This document shows, piece by piece, positions 37,766 through 49,890 of a stretch of DNA of 64,000 nucleotides (the stretch's first letter is position 1; the number at the start of each line of letters is the position of its first letter). The DNA is from Tenrec ecaudatus. Taxonomy: Eukaryota; Chordata; Mammalia; Afrosoricida; Tenrecidae. The notes below the pieces were generated by a model that saw nothing but the letters and a program-made list of their open reading frames with translations, was not told where the DNA came from and did no database searches. Where the stretch lies: NCBI RefSeq assembly GCF_050624435.1, contig NW_027459176.1, positions 34,634 through 98,633 of the forward strand, written 5' to 3'. Position numbers and translations under genes: made by a program.

Positions 37766-38393
37766 AAGAGAGGATGTGAGAGAAAGGGCAGTCCCAGCTC
37801 CTTCATTTGTTGATGTCATGATAGCTCCTCAAATGGTTGATAAAAGCCCTAAAACAAACAAGTTTCCAGTCTTCAGTATCTCTAGTTAATATTTCCAAAT
37901 TAACTTGTTTTTAAACTATATATTCAATTATTTGCTATGGAAGGTGTTGCTCCACACCCACACACAGAAAAAATATAATGTAGACGATGGTGTTTATAGT
38001 AGAGAGTTTCTATCATAAACTATTACTATAGGATACAGATGGACATTGGACAGTCCAAATGGGCAGTGATGTTTGCTATGTAATCAACTGGCAGACGTGT
38101 CACAAAGTTAGTAGAAAAGAGAATTAAAGGTAATGGAAGTTTTGTGCACAAATTCTGAATGGTGTTCATATTGGTAAGTCTATGAGATGAATTGAAATCT
38201 TTGGAGAAGTGAATGTAGATGGTTCGAGAATGACAATAATGACAAAACCCAAAGGTAGACTTTATGGAACACACAACCATTTGTCAAATCCTTATCAAAT
38301 GAAAGTTGATCAGAACTTTAAGCTGCATCTTTCTTTTCACACATGTTTGAATGCTTAATCCTCAGATGAAGCTGAATATGTGGACTATTTTTG
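37766..38393. other. anonymous sequence
   Basis: Nothing recognised between the RPS26 retrocopy and the KRAB exon. Confidence 0.4.
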
Positions 38394-38520
38394 GACTCAG
38401 TGACTGGTGAGGGTGAGGCCGTGGATTTTACCACTGAAGGATGGGCACTGCTGGGTGTTTCTCAGAAGCAACTCTACAGAGATGTGATGGTGGAGACCTT
38501 CAAGAACTTAGTGATAGTAG
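38394..38520 (+). pseudogene. KRAB A-box exon of a zinc-finger gene relic
   Basis: The frame reads DSVT, then [19 protein letters not shown] and [13 protein letters not shown], which is a KRAB A box (the transcriptional repression module that recruits TRIM28 in intact proteins). It is still open throughout and ends at a GTATGA donor at 38521. The usual DVAV start is changed to GEAV, and no clean acceptor AG directly precedes the GACTCA start. No KRAB B exon was found before the finger exon about 2.9 kb downstream. With the broken fingers downstream it is best called part of a pseudogene, although the exon alone could still be spliced. Confidence 0.85.
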
Positions 38521-40483
38521 GTATGAATAGCTTATTTCAAATTAATGCATTATTTACCAAATACAGGTGATTGTTGCCTCCATCACTGGGATAAGGGATA
38601 GGGATACCTGGTTAAATATGACAATAAAGTTAATTTTATCTCAGTTCTGATTATATCCAAAGTTTCCCATGATCACAAATCTCTACATATTACAGTCTGC
38701 CACTACTCTGTCAGTTTTGCACAATATTAAACTTCCATGATTTTATTATGGAAGCTACACAAGTATTTCAAATACTAGCAGTATTACCCATGCTAAACAG
38801 GTATCTGTGCAACTGTGCAACTTCCCAACTGAGCAGACTTGTAGTAAGGAAGAAGTGTTCCACTTCTGGAATATAAGCCACTGGTAAACACCGACTCATA
38901 ATGGAACATTCTCTGATACAGTGACAGAAGAAGAGCCCCATGCAGTTAAAAATATCCAAAATCTCATTTTTCACCCACAGACCAGGATGTCAATATCAAA
39001 TTTCTGATGTTCCAGTTACCACACAATGTGTACCACCTATGTAACCATAGTATTAGTGCATTTATTAAATGTTTGAAAGGGAAAAAGTAATTTATTTTGC
39101 AAATTATTCACACCTGCATACTTTTTGAAATCTTGAAAAATCAAAGTATTGAAACAGCTTCAGGGAAATGTTAATAGGACTTTTTTTTTCTGTCAGGAGC
39201 AGTATGCTGGTAAAATCTATTTTGTTCTCTCAGAGTAGTAAGAGAAATGTCATGGGAGAGGGCAGAAAATTCATTCAGGATCATTGTGTCACGAAAGCAT
39301 TGACCAACTCTTTATGGAAGAAATTTTACTTGATAAATTTGTAAGTAAAAGTCTCAATTGCCCAAGAACATTCTGCACAAATGCCTGCCCTTGCATTTTC
39401 ATTAATTTTAGACATTACTACAACACCTGTGTTCATGAAAGAAAAGAAAACCACATTCATCTTTAGTGTTACATCTGCCCTGTGCACCATAGCTTTTTAA
39501 TTTGCTCTTCTAATTATGAACTACATATGTTACTGTTGTTGTTAATCTTCAAGGATGCTTAATTGCTAATTTCTCTTTGAACATGGTTAAAACATCAAAA
39601 AATATTTACACGACAAAGTATTTCTTGTCTCATAGCTACTTCTTGTCTGTGTATAATGCTGTTCTTTTTGTTTCCTACTGTGAACTTCAATATGCATAAT
39701 TGGTTCTGCTTCTCATATGTTAATGATTAAGAAAAAACTAACCACTGAAAATGTAATGGTAAGATTCTTGAAAAATGATACAAGTACCTCCATATTACAA
39801 AAAATCTGTAAGTTTCTTGGAAGTGTAAAGCAAGATAACAAGAACCCACTTTTGAGGTGAGTGTAATTTATTTGAGAGAGAGCAATGCTCCAGATTTGAG
39901 TTGGAAGGATATATTATGTTATTTAAGTACATGTATGAGGAAAGAGACCGAAGCGAGCATTTTGACATTTTAAGTACATGTAGAGTAGATGATTAAGTAC
40001 TCATCTAATAGCAAAATGAGGCAATTCAGAACCTGCCAGTGTCTCTAAAGAATCAATCCTTTGGTGATCTCCTTCTTTAATACTTACAGATAAGCCGCTC
40101 AGAGCCAAAATTGTCTTATCATCTTATAATACCCTGTCTTTACATGTACATGTAGGAATATGTTGTTTATATATATAAATATGTAAAGATATAAATGATA
40201 TAAAATAAATATCTGTGCATAATCAACACACCGTCTACACATATAGATCACCTCATATTAAGTTGGTGTTCAACGTTCTTTTCACCAGCACTATGACTTA
40301 GTAGCCAACACCTAATTCACCTGGTGTAGTGGTGAAGGAAAAAAAAAAGTCACTTTTCATCATTAGTGTTACATCTGCATTGTGTCCCGTAGTTTTTAAT
40401 TTGATCTTCTAATTAGAAACTGTACACATTATTGTTAGTGATAAACTTCTAAGATGTGTTTAATTGCCAATTGCTCTTTGAAT
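38521..40483. other. intron-position sequence of the KRAB-ZNF relic
   Basis: AT-rich, with no recognisable exon. A second A-box or B-box exon was looked for and not seen. Confidence 0.4.
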
Positions 40484-40660
40484 ATTGCCTGCTAACCACA
40501 AGTTTGGCAGTTCTAAACCACCACCTGTTCCAAGGGAGAAACCTAAGGCCTTGTACTGCATTGAAAAGCTATCATCTCAGAAAACTACGGGTAAATTTTT
40601 ACATGCACCTGAAGTGTTGAACTGAGTCATAATCCACTCAAAGTGAATTTTGAGACATAG
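40484..40660 (+). mobile_element. AfroSINE-type SINE
   Basis: Sense copy: GCTAACCACAAGTTTGGCAG, then CCAAGGGAGAAACC, then TCTCAGAAAACTAC, then TGAGTCATAATCCACTC, following the afrotherian SINE body. Heavily mutated. Confidence 0.6.
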
Positions 40661-40797
40661 TTGGTACATCAACAAACCAAAATCCATGAAAAAATAGAAA
40701 TTATTCCAGAAAACATTTAATTCCATCTCATGTTATTGTAGATGAAAATAAATGTATGTTTGTATATATGCATATGCAGTCACAGAAACATAAGGCT

Positions 40798-40965
40798 TGT
40801 GGTGCATGATATTAAGCATTTCATTGCTAACTGAAAGGAGAGTGGTTCTAACACATCGGCCACACATTATGAGAAATACGATATTATTGTTCTGATAAAA
40901 ATTAATATTCCTATCTACCTTATAGCGTCACAATGAGTAGAATGACTAAATTACAGCCTATATCT
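40798..40965 (+). mobile_element. AfroSINE-type SINE, second copy
   Basis: Sense copy: TTAAGCATTTCATTGCTAAC, then CACATCGGCCACACATTATG, then CCTTATAGCGTCACAATGAG. It lies about 140 bp after the preceding copy. Confidence 0.6.
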
Positions 40966-41343
40966 CTATCCATATATCTATTAGAATATAATATAAAAGC
41001 ATATGCATTACAAATATGGTTGCATATACAAATGTATAACCTATACATATATTAATTCAATTACCAAAATTATGACTAAAGAAATGGCACTCAATATAAA
41101 GTGTCAACATTTATTTTAATAGTACACTTAAAATATTTATTGCAGATATATAGTTTTAATCCCTGTGAATTACTTTTAAATATTTAAATATATTTCTCAT
41201 ATGCCCACTTATATAATTTCTCCATATTTTATTAACTCACCAACCATTATGATTGTATCTGATATTTAAATTTATGATTTGTTAGATAATTGAGATAAAT
41301 TGTGTATGTTTACTATCTATGGGCATAATAAAATGGTAAAAAC

Positions 41344-42320
41344 CTTCTTTTTACCTGCTTGTTTTAGTAGAAAGTATTTGCCCTTGATATCCTCTAGAAT
41401 ATATGAAGTAAATACTATTCATGAGCTCTCCAGTCAAATTGGAATTCTTCCTGAATTAAAAAGACCAGAACACTTATATCCCATGGAACATCTTTGGGAT
41501 GGAAAATCATTCAAGCATTTACCTTCACTACAGCATAACAAGCAATTTCATACTCAGTTCAATGCTGACAAGTTTAACAAAAATGGAAAAAACAATATGA
41601 ACATTACAATAGAATTTCTAAAAGAAAGCAAAGGTGACAATAAATAATATAGAAAACTCCATGGAGATCTGTCAACACTCACGGATGATATTGAAATTTT
41701 CAATGGAGCTCAATCTCATGAATGCAAGCACTGTGGGAAGGCTTTTACTCAAGACACATGTGTCATTCAACATTTGAAAACTCACAGCAGAGGAATGTGG
41801 CAAAGCTTTTCTTAGAGCCTCAGGTCATACTAGACATATGCGAGTTTACACTGGAAGTAGGCCTTATAAACGTAAAGACTGAGAAAAAACTTTTACTAGA
41901 TCTGCTAGCTTTACACAACATATGAGAATTCACAGTGGGGAGAGGCCTTATGAGTGTAAGGAATACAAGAGAACATTTACTCAATCCACAAACCTCAAAA
42001 TACATATGAGTATTCACAGTGGGCAGAGGTTTTATGAGTGTAAGGAATGTGGAAATGCCTTTAATAATTCCTCAGAACTCAATCAGCATATGAGAATTCA
42101 TAGTGGAGAGAAGACATTATTACAGTAATGAATGTAGGAACTAATTTATTCAATACTCACACCTCATTAACCATATAACAACTCAAAGTAAAGGGAAGAC
42201 TTATGAATGTAAGGAACATAGTAACAGATTTAGGAATGTAAGGAATGTAGTAACAGATTTAGTGAATCCAAAAACTTCACTGTACATATGAAAAACCCAT
42301 ATTGCAGAGAAGCATTAGGA
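41344..42320 (+). pseudogene. C2H2 zinc-finger exon relic (partner of the KRAB exon)
   Basis: A terminal exon of a KRAB zinc-finger gene. A spacer region is open to 41647 and then has a stop. Fingers follow from 41714: finger 1 (HECKHCGKAFTQ...) looks intact and then the frame shifts; a second finger begins near 41789 in another frame; a third has both metal-binding Cys lost (Arg and a stop); a fourth reads YECKEYKRTFTQ, with its second Cys replaced by Tyr; a fifth (YECKECGNAFNNSSELNQH) is intact with the HSGE-type linker; later fingers are broken by stops and a short duplication near 42208-42260. Intact KRAB-ZNF proteins bind DNA through such tandem fingers and repress retroelements. This copy cannot make one. 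Confidence 0.88.
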
Positions 42321-43181
42321 ATTATGACAAAGCTTTATAACTCTTTAGTAGTGTGTGCGCTCAATTTTCTCATCTGCTGACTTCTATAGATGCAACATAA
42401 ATTTTATGGATCATTAATTTTATTTATATACAAATATTTTTATGACCTCACCAATATATAGGAATTTGGTAATGTTTTATACACTATTTTCTAAAATTTT
42501 ATTAAAGAATATATTAATAATCCTGTACCACTATTTTCTGAACATATATACTTTTATATGAATAAATACTTGTGGGGATCTAGCTGTCATATGGTATGTG
42601 TATTTATAACAAGTTAATATCAACTCGTTTTTAAGTAACTGTGAAATTCTGTGATCCAATTAGTAGTGTTTCAATGTAGTTTCTGCTGGAATCACACAGG
42701 CTACTTTCTGGATGAACTCAAAGTACTATTTTTGTTAGTGGTACCAGGAAAGGGCATTCTGGAGGTGAATCACTGTACAAAAACACCATATATGTTGAGG
42801 TGATGAATTTGTCTATAGCAATCAACTAGAACAAAGTCCAACATGCTTTAAGGTGTCAAAGACCCCACAGACAGCCTGGTCTCAATCTAGGACACAAGAG
42901 TTTTCTTTTGTTTTCCCAAGAAGAAAATATGACTTTTCATGATCCATGTAAATGATGTGGCTGCTAATCCTAGAAAACATGGTTACTGATTGATAGCATG
43001 TCCAATGCACTGTTACTGGTAAAAAACAGACTTGGACATGTGCTTCTGAGCCAGTGGGTCACAGTAATCAGCCTTGTATATTTCACTTGACTACCATGTC
43101 TAAAGTAATTTTTATCTTCTTTGCACCAGTTTAAGTCTTTTTATGCCCAAACAGTAATCACAGTGACTAATACTGGATAAT
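42321..43181. other. anonymous sequence
   Basis: AT-rich, nothing recognised. Confidence 0.4.
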
Positions 43182-44163
43182 TGGAATGAAAGATTTCTTT
43201 TGTTTTGTTTTTAATCATTTTATCATACAACTCTTATCACAACCCATACATATATCAATCGCGTAAAGCACATCTGTACATGCATTGCCCTCATCATTCT
43301 CAAAACATTTTTTCTCCACTTAAGCCACTGGCATCAGTTCATCTCCCCCACCTCCACTCCCCCCACCCTCTTGAACCCTCGATAATTTAAAAATTATTTT
43401 GTCATATCTTACACTGTCCAACGTCTCCTTTCACCCACTTTTCTGTTGTCTGTCCCCCATGGAGGAGGTTATATATAGATCCTTGCAATCGGTTCTCCCT
43501 TTCCACCCCTTCCTCCCTCCACCCTCCCAGTATTGCCACTCGTAGCACTGGTCCTGAAGGTATCATCCACCCTGGATTCCCTGTGTTTCCAGTACCGAAC
43601 TGTACCAGTGTACATCCTTTTGTCTAGCCAGATTTGTAAGGTAGAATTGGGATCAGGATAGTTGCGGGGTAGAAAGCATTTAGGAACTAGAAGGAAGTTG
43701 TATGTTTCATTTTTGCTACATTGAAACCTTACTGGCTCATCTCATTCCTGCGGCCCTTCTGTAAGGGAATCTCCAATTGCCTGCAGATGGACTTTGGGTC
43801 GCCACTACGCACAGCACAGCCCCTTATTCACAATGATATGATTGTTTGTTCTGAGGATACCTGATACCTGATCCCTTTGACACCTCAGGACCACACAGGC
43901 TGGTGTGCTCCTTCCATGTAGGCTTTGTTGCTTCTGAGCTAGATGGCCACTTTTTTACCTTCAAGCCTTTAAGACCCCAGACCCTATATCTTTTGATAAT
44001 CAGGCACCCTCAGCTTTCTTCACCACATTTGCTTATGCACCAACTTTGTCTTTGGCGATTATGCCAGGAAGGTGAGCATCATGAAATGCCAGTTTAATAG
44101 AACAAAATACTCTTGCATTGAGGGGGAACTTGAGTGGAGCCCCAATGGAATGAAAGATTTCTT
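43182..44163 (-). mobile_element. L1-like retrotransposon 3' end, copy 11
   Basis: Antisense insertion of about 946 bp with a perfect 18-bp target duplication TGGAATGAAAGATTTCTT at 43182-43199 and 44146-44163. Family landmarks are well preserved (CTGTACCAGTGTACATCC, TTGTTGCTTCTGAGCTAGAT), so this is among the younger copies. Confidence 0.93.
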
Positions 44164-45867
44164 ATCCAACTGGGCATACTCAGGAATCTTGACTCCTCCT
44201 TCAAGATCCTGACTTCATTTTGTTTTCAATTTATTAGGTCTGATCTCGGCCCAACATTTTTGTATCTTCACTTCCACTTAGTTCATGGTTAATTGAGTTT
44301 ATTTTTTAATGAGGAGGGTGCCATTTTATCACCTGGGGTTTCTCCAACCTAAACTTTCAAAATATTAAGGTCCAGTCTCCTGAAGGACAAATCACAGATC
44401 TTTTTTATTCAGGGAGTTTCCTGATATTTGTATATTTTTCATTTAGTCATTTTATGTTCTGGTGAATGCCAGGTATAGGTTTTTGTGTATGTGTGTAATT
44501 TATTGACATTTGCTCATTTCTCTTAGTTCAAAAATATCAGGTTAAGAAGTTTATTTATCTGAGATAAAAGACATACGTTTAAATTCATATTTTTGATGAG
44601 GAAATTCTCCACTCAGAACTCTTTTCAAATGATTGAATTTCAGGGGAAAACATGGCTGCCTGAAAGACTCTTTTAGCAAACTCAACCAATCTCAGTCAGA
44701 ATATAACTATAACGTATATTATTTTTATTCTCTTTTTAAAAAACTTTAATCTCCCACCCCGCCCAGATAACCCAGAACTTCATATAACAGCAAATCCTTC
44801 AACTTGGCAACTAACCAGTGCTGCCATTTACCTCTTAATGACCTCCCCCTGATTAGAAGCGCCCCTTCCCCACCACTAAAACCTCAAGCCTCCATTCCTA
44901 CTGGACCTCCATTTCCTTTCTGGGACCCCTGCATTGATGATGGCTATTTGGTGTGACACAGAAACCCAATGCCTCTCCACTATGTCCCATGTGACACTGA
45001 CGCTTAAAGCTGCTAAACAGTGTCGCCCCCCCCCCCAAAAAAAAGGGGGTCGCTTTCTTATAAACACAGTAACATTGATCTGTTGCGCTCTTCATGTACT
45101 ATATAGGGAATTGATATGTTAATCTTTTAGATTACTTACTAGATATACTCTATCTATACCACATTCACCACTACCTCAAGACACACCCCTCATTTTCTCA
45201 GTGACACCCTTTCACATAAACAATCAAGTACTAGAATACCTCTTGAAATTCCCTTTTCTAATTTATAAAAAAAACATTATACTTAGTCAGAAGACCACTT
45301 ATGATTATAACATCGCTTAAACCCTACCCTTGTGCTAATATATCCTATTCTCTGTATCTACTCATCTATTAAGATTTCTTCATCTCTGCTCAACAATATT
45401 TAGTTATCTGTTATTCTCCTCTAACTCAAAGATCCAGCACCACATGACCTCAACACAGCCCTCAACCCTGCATACTACCTATATTTGAAGTAATATGCCA
45501 CAACAATAATAAACTTCCATACTTAAGTAGCTTTATAATATATATATATATGTGTATATATGTATGTATATGCACCACATCTGGTATTTATATCTCTGGT
45601 TGTTGTCCTACATTTGGCATGAGTGTATTCCTATGTCTATTCAGAATCTGTGAAGATTTTCTCTACTCAGTAGAAATGGGTATCCAGAGAGGATGTACTG
45701 GTTACCCTCTTTATATTTCCCATATCACCATGTTTGAAGCTTAGCTTTGCATATCTTTCCCACCAGTGATGCCTTATTGTTGTGTCACTGGTTGCACAGT
45801 GCATCTCAGTGCTTGGGCAGCTATATCATGATGCTTCTTTGTTAACCCCAGTGGAGTAGGGAATTTA
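44164..45867. other. anonymous sequence with homopolymer block and TA repeats
   Basis: Nothing gene-like is recognised. An unusual block C11-A8-G5 lies at 45026-45049. A (TA)n-type run with TATG variants occupies about 45535-45572. Confidence 0.45.
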
Positions 45868-46030
45868 GCCCTAGTGGTGCTTTGACAGAAACGTTTGATA
45901 GCTAAGGACATGGTCTGTGTGCTACTCCTACCAGTTACTTCACTGGGAAGGACAATGATACGTTTACAGCCTGAGAAACCATGAAAGGGGCAGCTACCTA
46001 GGGTGCTGAATGAACTCCATGAGAGGGGTC
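45868..46030 (+). mobile_element. AfroSINE-type SINE
   Basis: Sense copy beginning CCCTAGTGGTGCTTTGACAG and continuing through TTACAGCCTGAGAAACCATG and GGGGCAGCTACC to TGAACTCCATGAG. The tRNA-like head is recognisable. It accounts for the open frame on the opposite strand. Confidence 0.65.
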
Positions 46031-46844
46031 TGTGTGGGGTCGTATCAACAGTTATACTCTGGGCTCCAAACAGAAAGACAGCGCTTGAACACAGGTCTGC
46101 TTTGCATTGTTTGAATGACATTCCAGAGCACATTCACCATGCCTTACTCACCATAATCAGGGTGTCATAATTCTGAGGTCTTGTTCACCCTCTATCTTTT
46201 TGCCTTCACTGCCTTTGCAGTTGGTCTCTGGCATGCTTTCCCTGATGCAAATCTCATTTCCCTGAGGTGCGTCTTCTCTGTGTCAGCTTGGTCAGGCCAT
46301 GATACTCAGTAGATTGGCAATCATGCTACCTTGTAAATTTGAAGCCCTTGTTGTGTGAAGGCTTATTTGTTGGTCTGTGATCCCAAATTACTCTAGCAAA
46401 GAAGATGAGACTGCTACCATTGAGATTTAGCGCATTGGAAGTCCTAGAGAAGAGATCTTCTCAGTCGTACATGGGAGATGTGAGTGAATATAGAGCCAAT
46501 AGAAGGGTGTTAATTTTTCTTATATATTATGGATATTGTCTTCCATTTGTATAAGTCCACCAGGGTGAGCTTATGTGATAAACCATGTCACAAATGTAGG
46601 TTGGAATACCAACCCTTTATCCAGTAAAGGACTAACACCTCTGGTTGGATGTCACCCTGATGGATGCCCTGCACGGTCTTTTATTTTATCTGTTAGCTAG
46701 GACATGTGTTAGTAAGCTTGTATGCACTTTCTCAAAGTACACAAGGAATGAGGGAGCAGAATAAGCACTAAGTTCTCATAACAAATGGCCTTACCCGGAA
46801 ACTCAAGGTGTTGGTCCTTGAGAATGATTTGTCTTCACTTTCGG
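46031..46844. other. anonymous sequence
   Basis: Nothing recognised. Confidence 0.4.
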
Positions 46845-46980
46845 CAGTCCATGGTGCTGTCAATGTTTTCTGCCATTACTATATTCTAACACTTTGATTC
46901 TTCTTCAGTCTTCCTTTCTATGCACTGAAGAATGTATAACTTTCACATTCCTTGGTCACAGGAAATTGAAAATACTGTCT
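46845..46980 (-). mobile_element. BovB/RTE-type LINE fragment, antisense
   Basis: AGTCCATGGTGCTGTCAATG, then ATTCTTCTTCAGTCTTCC, then TTGAAAATACTG follow the antisense RTE consensus. Confidence 0.6.
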
Positions 46981-48068
46981 GCACACTTCTTTAATTTCCT
47001 TTTCTCAATTGTGTTTTAAATATATTACATGCCCTAAATCAATGACACTACAAGCAGAAGAATCATATGCTCCAAGGGGATGATTGATAAAGTTATCTGC
47101 ATTAAAGTAAAAAAAAATCTGGAAGGTGAGAAGAGGTGAATAGAAAACACAGAGTTAGGGGTGGATGTGGGGGTCACACTTAACCCTAGCTCAATCTAAG
47201 AACAATTAGTTCTTATGACATTGCCCTGATCAGTATGTGCCCTTTTGAAGGAACCACAGGTGTGGGTGCTACAGCAAAGTGTGGTGAAGAAATGAGATGG
47301 TATCTTGCTCTCAGAAAGAATGGTGTCTGGGGTCTTAAGCTTTGTTTTTAAACAAGCTGTCATCTCAGTGTAACGTCAACTAAGTCCACATGGAGAAGAA
47401 CACCAACATGCTGATCAAAGGATTGCCAATAGTCACATTCAAATCTAAGGAGAGAATTGTATCAGAGTTTAATTTTTTAACTCTGATTTTGAGAAGGCTG
47501 TGGATGACATTTGAAGGCCAAATACATTTGCGGGTTCTACACAAGGAATAAGCTTCTGGTGATTTCTCTCTGACCATAAATAAGGGATGGGAATAACCTG
47601 GTTATCAGACAGAGTATTAGAGAGATGATTATAGCAGATTGAAATAAAAAATCTGACTTGAAAGTTAAAAACTTGTTATTTGATCTCCCTATTGATACAC
47701 TTTCACCTTAATCTTGTTTTTTAATACTTTCTGGTTTTGGTTTCCAAATTGAGTTTATTTCTTTACTGTTGTTGTTATTGTTGGCAGCCTTCTGAGTCTG
47801 TTATGGATCTTTCTATACATATTTGGTATATAGAACCCAGTGTGGGTGACTCTATAGAAACTATAGCTACATTAAGGGTTCCTGGTGGGAGATAATGAGG
47901 AGTTGCTATCAAGAAATTTAAGCAAAAACAAACAAACAAAAAAGAAATATAAGCCAAAAGAAAATGTTTGAAACTGATAGTCATTTGCATGACAAGATAC
48001 AACTATTGAATGATGTGATATCTGGATTAGTTCTCAAAATGGTTTGAGGAAAAAGAAAGAATCAGAAA
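46981..48068. other. anonymous sequence
   Basis: Nothing recognised. Confidence 0.4.
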
Positions 48069-49430
48069 ATTCCAAGGCTTCTGCAGGCATACTTTAAAAT
48101 CCTCAAGGTAACATCTTTGCTTTTCAACACTTTTTTTTTTGTTGCATTTCCAACTCTTTATTTTAGTTTTGTTTAAATGCATTTTATTTTTAGACAACCT
48201 ACACGACATTTTTTGTGTTTTTTTCTTTAAAAAAAAAGCCTCTGCTCCAAAAAATCAAGGTCACCGCTCCAAGTCAAGGTCACAAGTCCACGCAGAGCTC
48301 ATGATGGCATCAGTTCCGTTTGTCTCGGTCCTGGTGTCCTGTGGGCGGACCGCAGACAGCTAGGAGGAGGGGCCGTCGGGCGGTCGGTCGTGCGTTGCCC
48401 ACTGTCAGCACTTCTCCATCTCTAAGCCGTCCTTGAAGAAGATCATGTACGGGGTCCCGCCGCCCTCGCGGTAGTCCAGCAGGGCCACCATGCTGTCGGG
48501 AATCGTGTTCTCGCCCTGAAAGAACTGGTATTTCTTGAAATTGGCGAGGATGTGCTTGATCTGCTCGGCAGCCCCGGTCATAAAGGGCTTCATGCGTTCC
48601 GGCTTCCGCTCCTCCAGCTTGCCTTTGAGGGATTTCATGTAGTCCTTGATGTACCTCTTGTAGGCCTCCTTGGTGAAGCTGGTCTCCTGCAAGTGATGGT
48701 TCATGACGATGTCCACGTCGGTGACCACCTTGTGCTCGGGCCCGTAGCCCTCGGGGCCTTCGGCGGATGCGTTGCCGCCGATGAGCGCGTCATAGATGTG
48801 GCCTTGGGCCCTGCGGACCATGGTGCCCTCCACTTCCAGACACAGCCCGCCCGTGATCTCCCAGATCTTGTACACGTCAGAGAACAGCTCATCTCGGCTG
48901 ATGAGGTCCCGGTAGATGATCATGACGGTGGCGAGAGGGCGGTGGCTGCGCTGGCTTCGGGCAGCTCGGAGCTCCAAGAGGACAGCGCTGAAGGGAGCGA
49001 AAGTTACAGTTGGCGCTGGGGGAGGGGCGGCCGGCGCAAGGGGAGGGGCATCTGGCAGAAGGGGCGGGGTGCTTTTCAACACTTTCAAGATGTCTTTTGA
49101 AGCAGATTTATCTACTGTCATGGTTCACTTGATCTCTTGACTTCTGCTTCCATGGGCACTTATTGTGCATGCAAGCAAGATGTAATCATTGACAATCCCA
49201 ATATGTTCTAAAATTCTCATTATGCTATGTATTGGTCCAGTCACATAAAATGTAACTTTCTACCCACCCCAATGGGAAGAGAATGACTTTCTGTTTGTGA
49301 AACCCTTACAAGTGTTGTATTTATTTCTTTCATAATGAGCATGTGTAACAGAAAGCATACAAGTCTACTTTTGGGGTGAACTGGGTGTAATCTATATTGA
49401 ATTTTGAAGATATGGATTTACTTGCTGTAT
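48069..49430 (-). mobile_element. BovB/RTE-type LINE fragment, antisense, split by a TPT1 retrocopy
   Basis: The left part (48069-48133, CCTCAAGGTAACATCTTTGC) and right part (49071 to about 49430, with TTTGAAGCAGATTTATCTAC and CTTCTGCTTCCATGGGC) are adjacent in the RTE consensus. They are separated here by 936 bp of TPT1 retrocopy. The right part decays after about 49300. Confidence 0.75.
48118..49085 (-). pseudogene. TPT1: TPT1 (TCTP) retrocopy with intact open reading frame
   Basis: TPT1 encodes the translationally controlled tumour protein, a cytosolic calcium- and tubulin-associated growth factor. The frame runs from the ATG at 48923 to a TGA ending at 48405: 172 codons, the exact family length, without a stop or frameshift. 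It starts [20 protein letters not shown] and contains the [12 protein letters not shown] signature and the conserved [11 protein letters not shown] end. About 30 residues differ from the human protein by eye. It is intronless and retains about 146 bp of 5' UTR, a 3' UTR ending GTTGTCTAAAAATAAAATGC in sense, two polyA signals and a short A tail. A 16-bp target duplication TGCTTTTCAACACTTT is at 48118-48133 and 49070-49085. GC content is far above its neighbours. The open frame continues upstream by chance through the 5' UTR and RTE flank to 49121. No promoter is evident, so I class it as a retrocopy of unknown expression. Confidence 0.93.
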
Positions 49431-49635
49431 TCAATATACACAGGGCAAACAGATTGGTATGTACTGCTCACTCTCTATCTCTTTTAAAGCTCAGTACCTA
49501 TTCGGGGCCCTCATTGTGTTTAAATATCTTAATTATATGCAGAGGTTCATTATCTGTATCAACTTTCTGGGGTCATAATTCTTTGTAGTGTAGTAATTAC
49601 GTAATGATGTCAGTTTTAGAGTCTGGTCGAGTAGT
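49431..49635. other. anonymous sequence
   Basis: Nothing recognised. Confidence 0.4.
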
Positions 49636-49890
49636 ATGCTCAGTGGGTCTATTAATCAAGAGATGGTGGCTTCAAACTCACCAAGTTTCCAATTGAGAAA
49701 GGTGAGAAGTTTGCTCCCATAAAGAAATATTTTAGTTTTTATCAAAGTACCTGATACTTCCTCTTGAGTGGAAATGGAATGGTCCACGTGTACTTTATAG
49801 GAGAAATATGTGGTTTTTCTAATCCCAGAAAGAATTACAGTCATAAAAACTCACAGGGGCAGTTCTACCTTGTCCTAAATAGTTATTAGT
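49636..49890 (+). mobile_element. AfroSINE-type SINE
   Basis: Sense copy: GGTGGCTTCAAACTCACCAA, later GAATTACAGTCATAAAAACTC and CAGGGGCAGTTCTACCTTG (split for length). The middle (about 49730-49800) does not align and may be an insertion. Confidence 0.6.

Noticed and set aside
45774-46133. 119-codon minus-strand open frame
   Set aside because: It lies over an antisense reading of an AfroSINE and has no protein similarity.
49085-49121. N-terminal extension of the TPT1 frame to 49121
   Set aside because: The extra start lies in the RTE flank outside the target duplication; the retrocopy's own start at 48923 matches the family.
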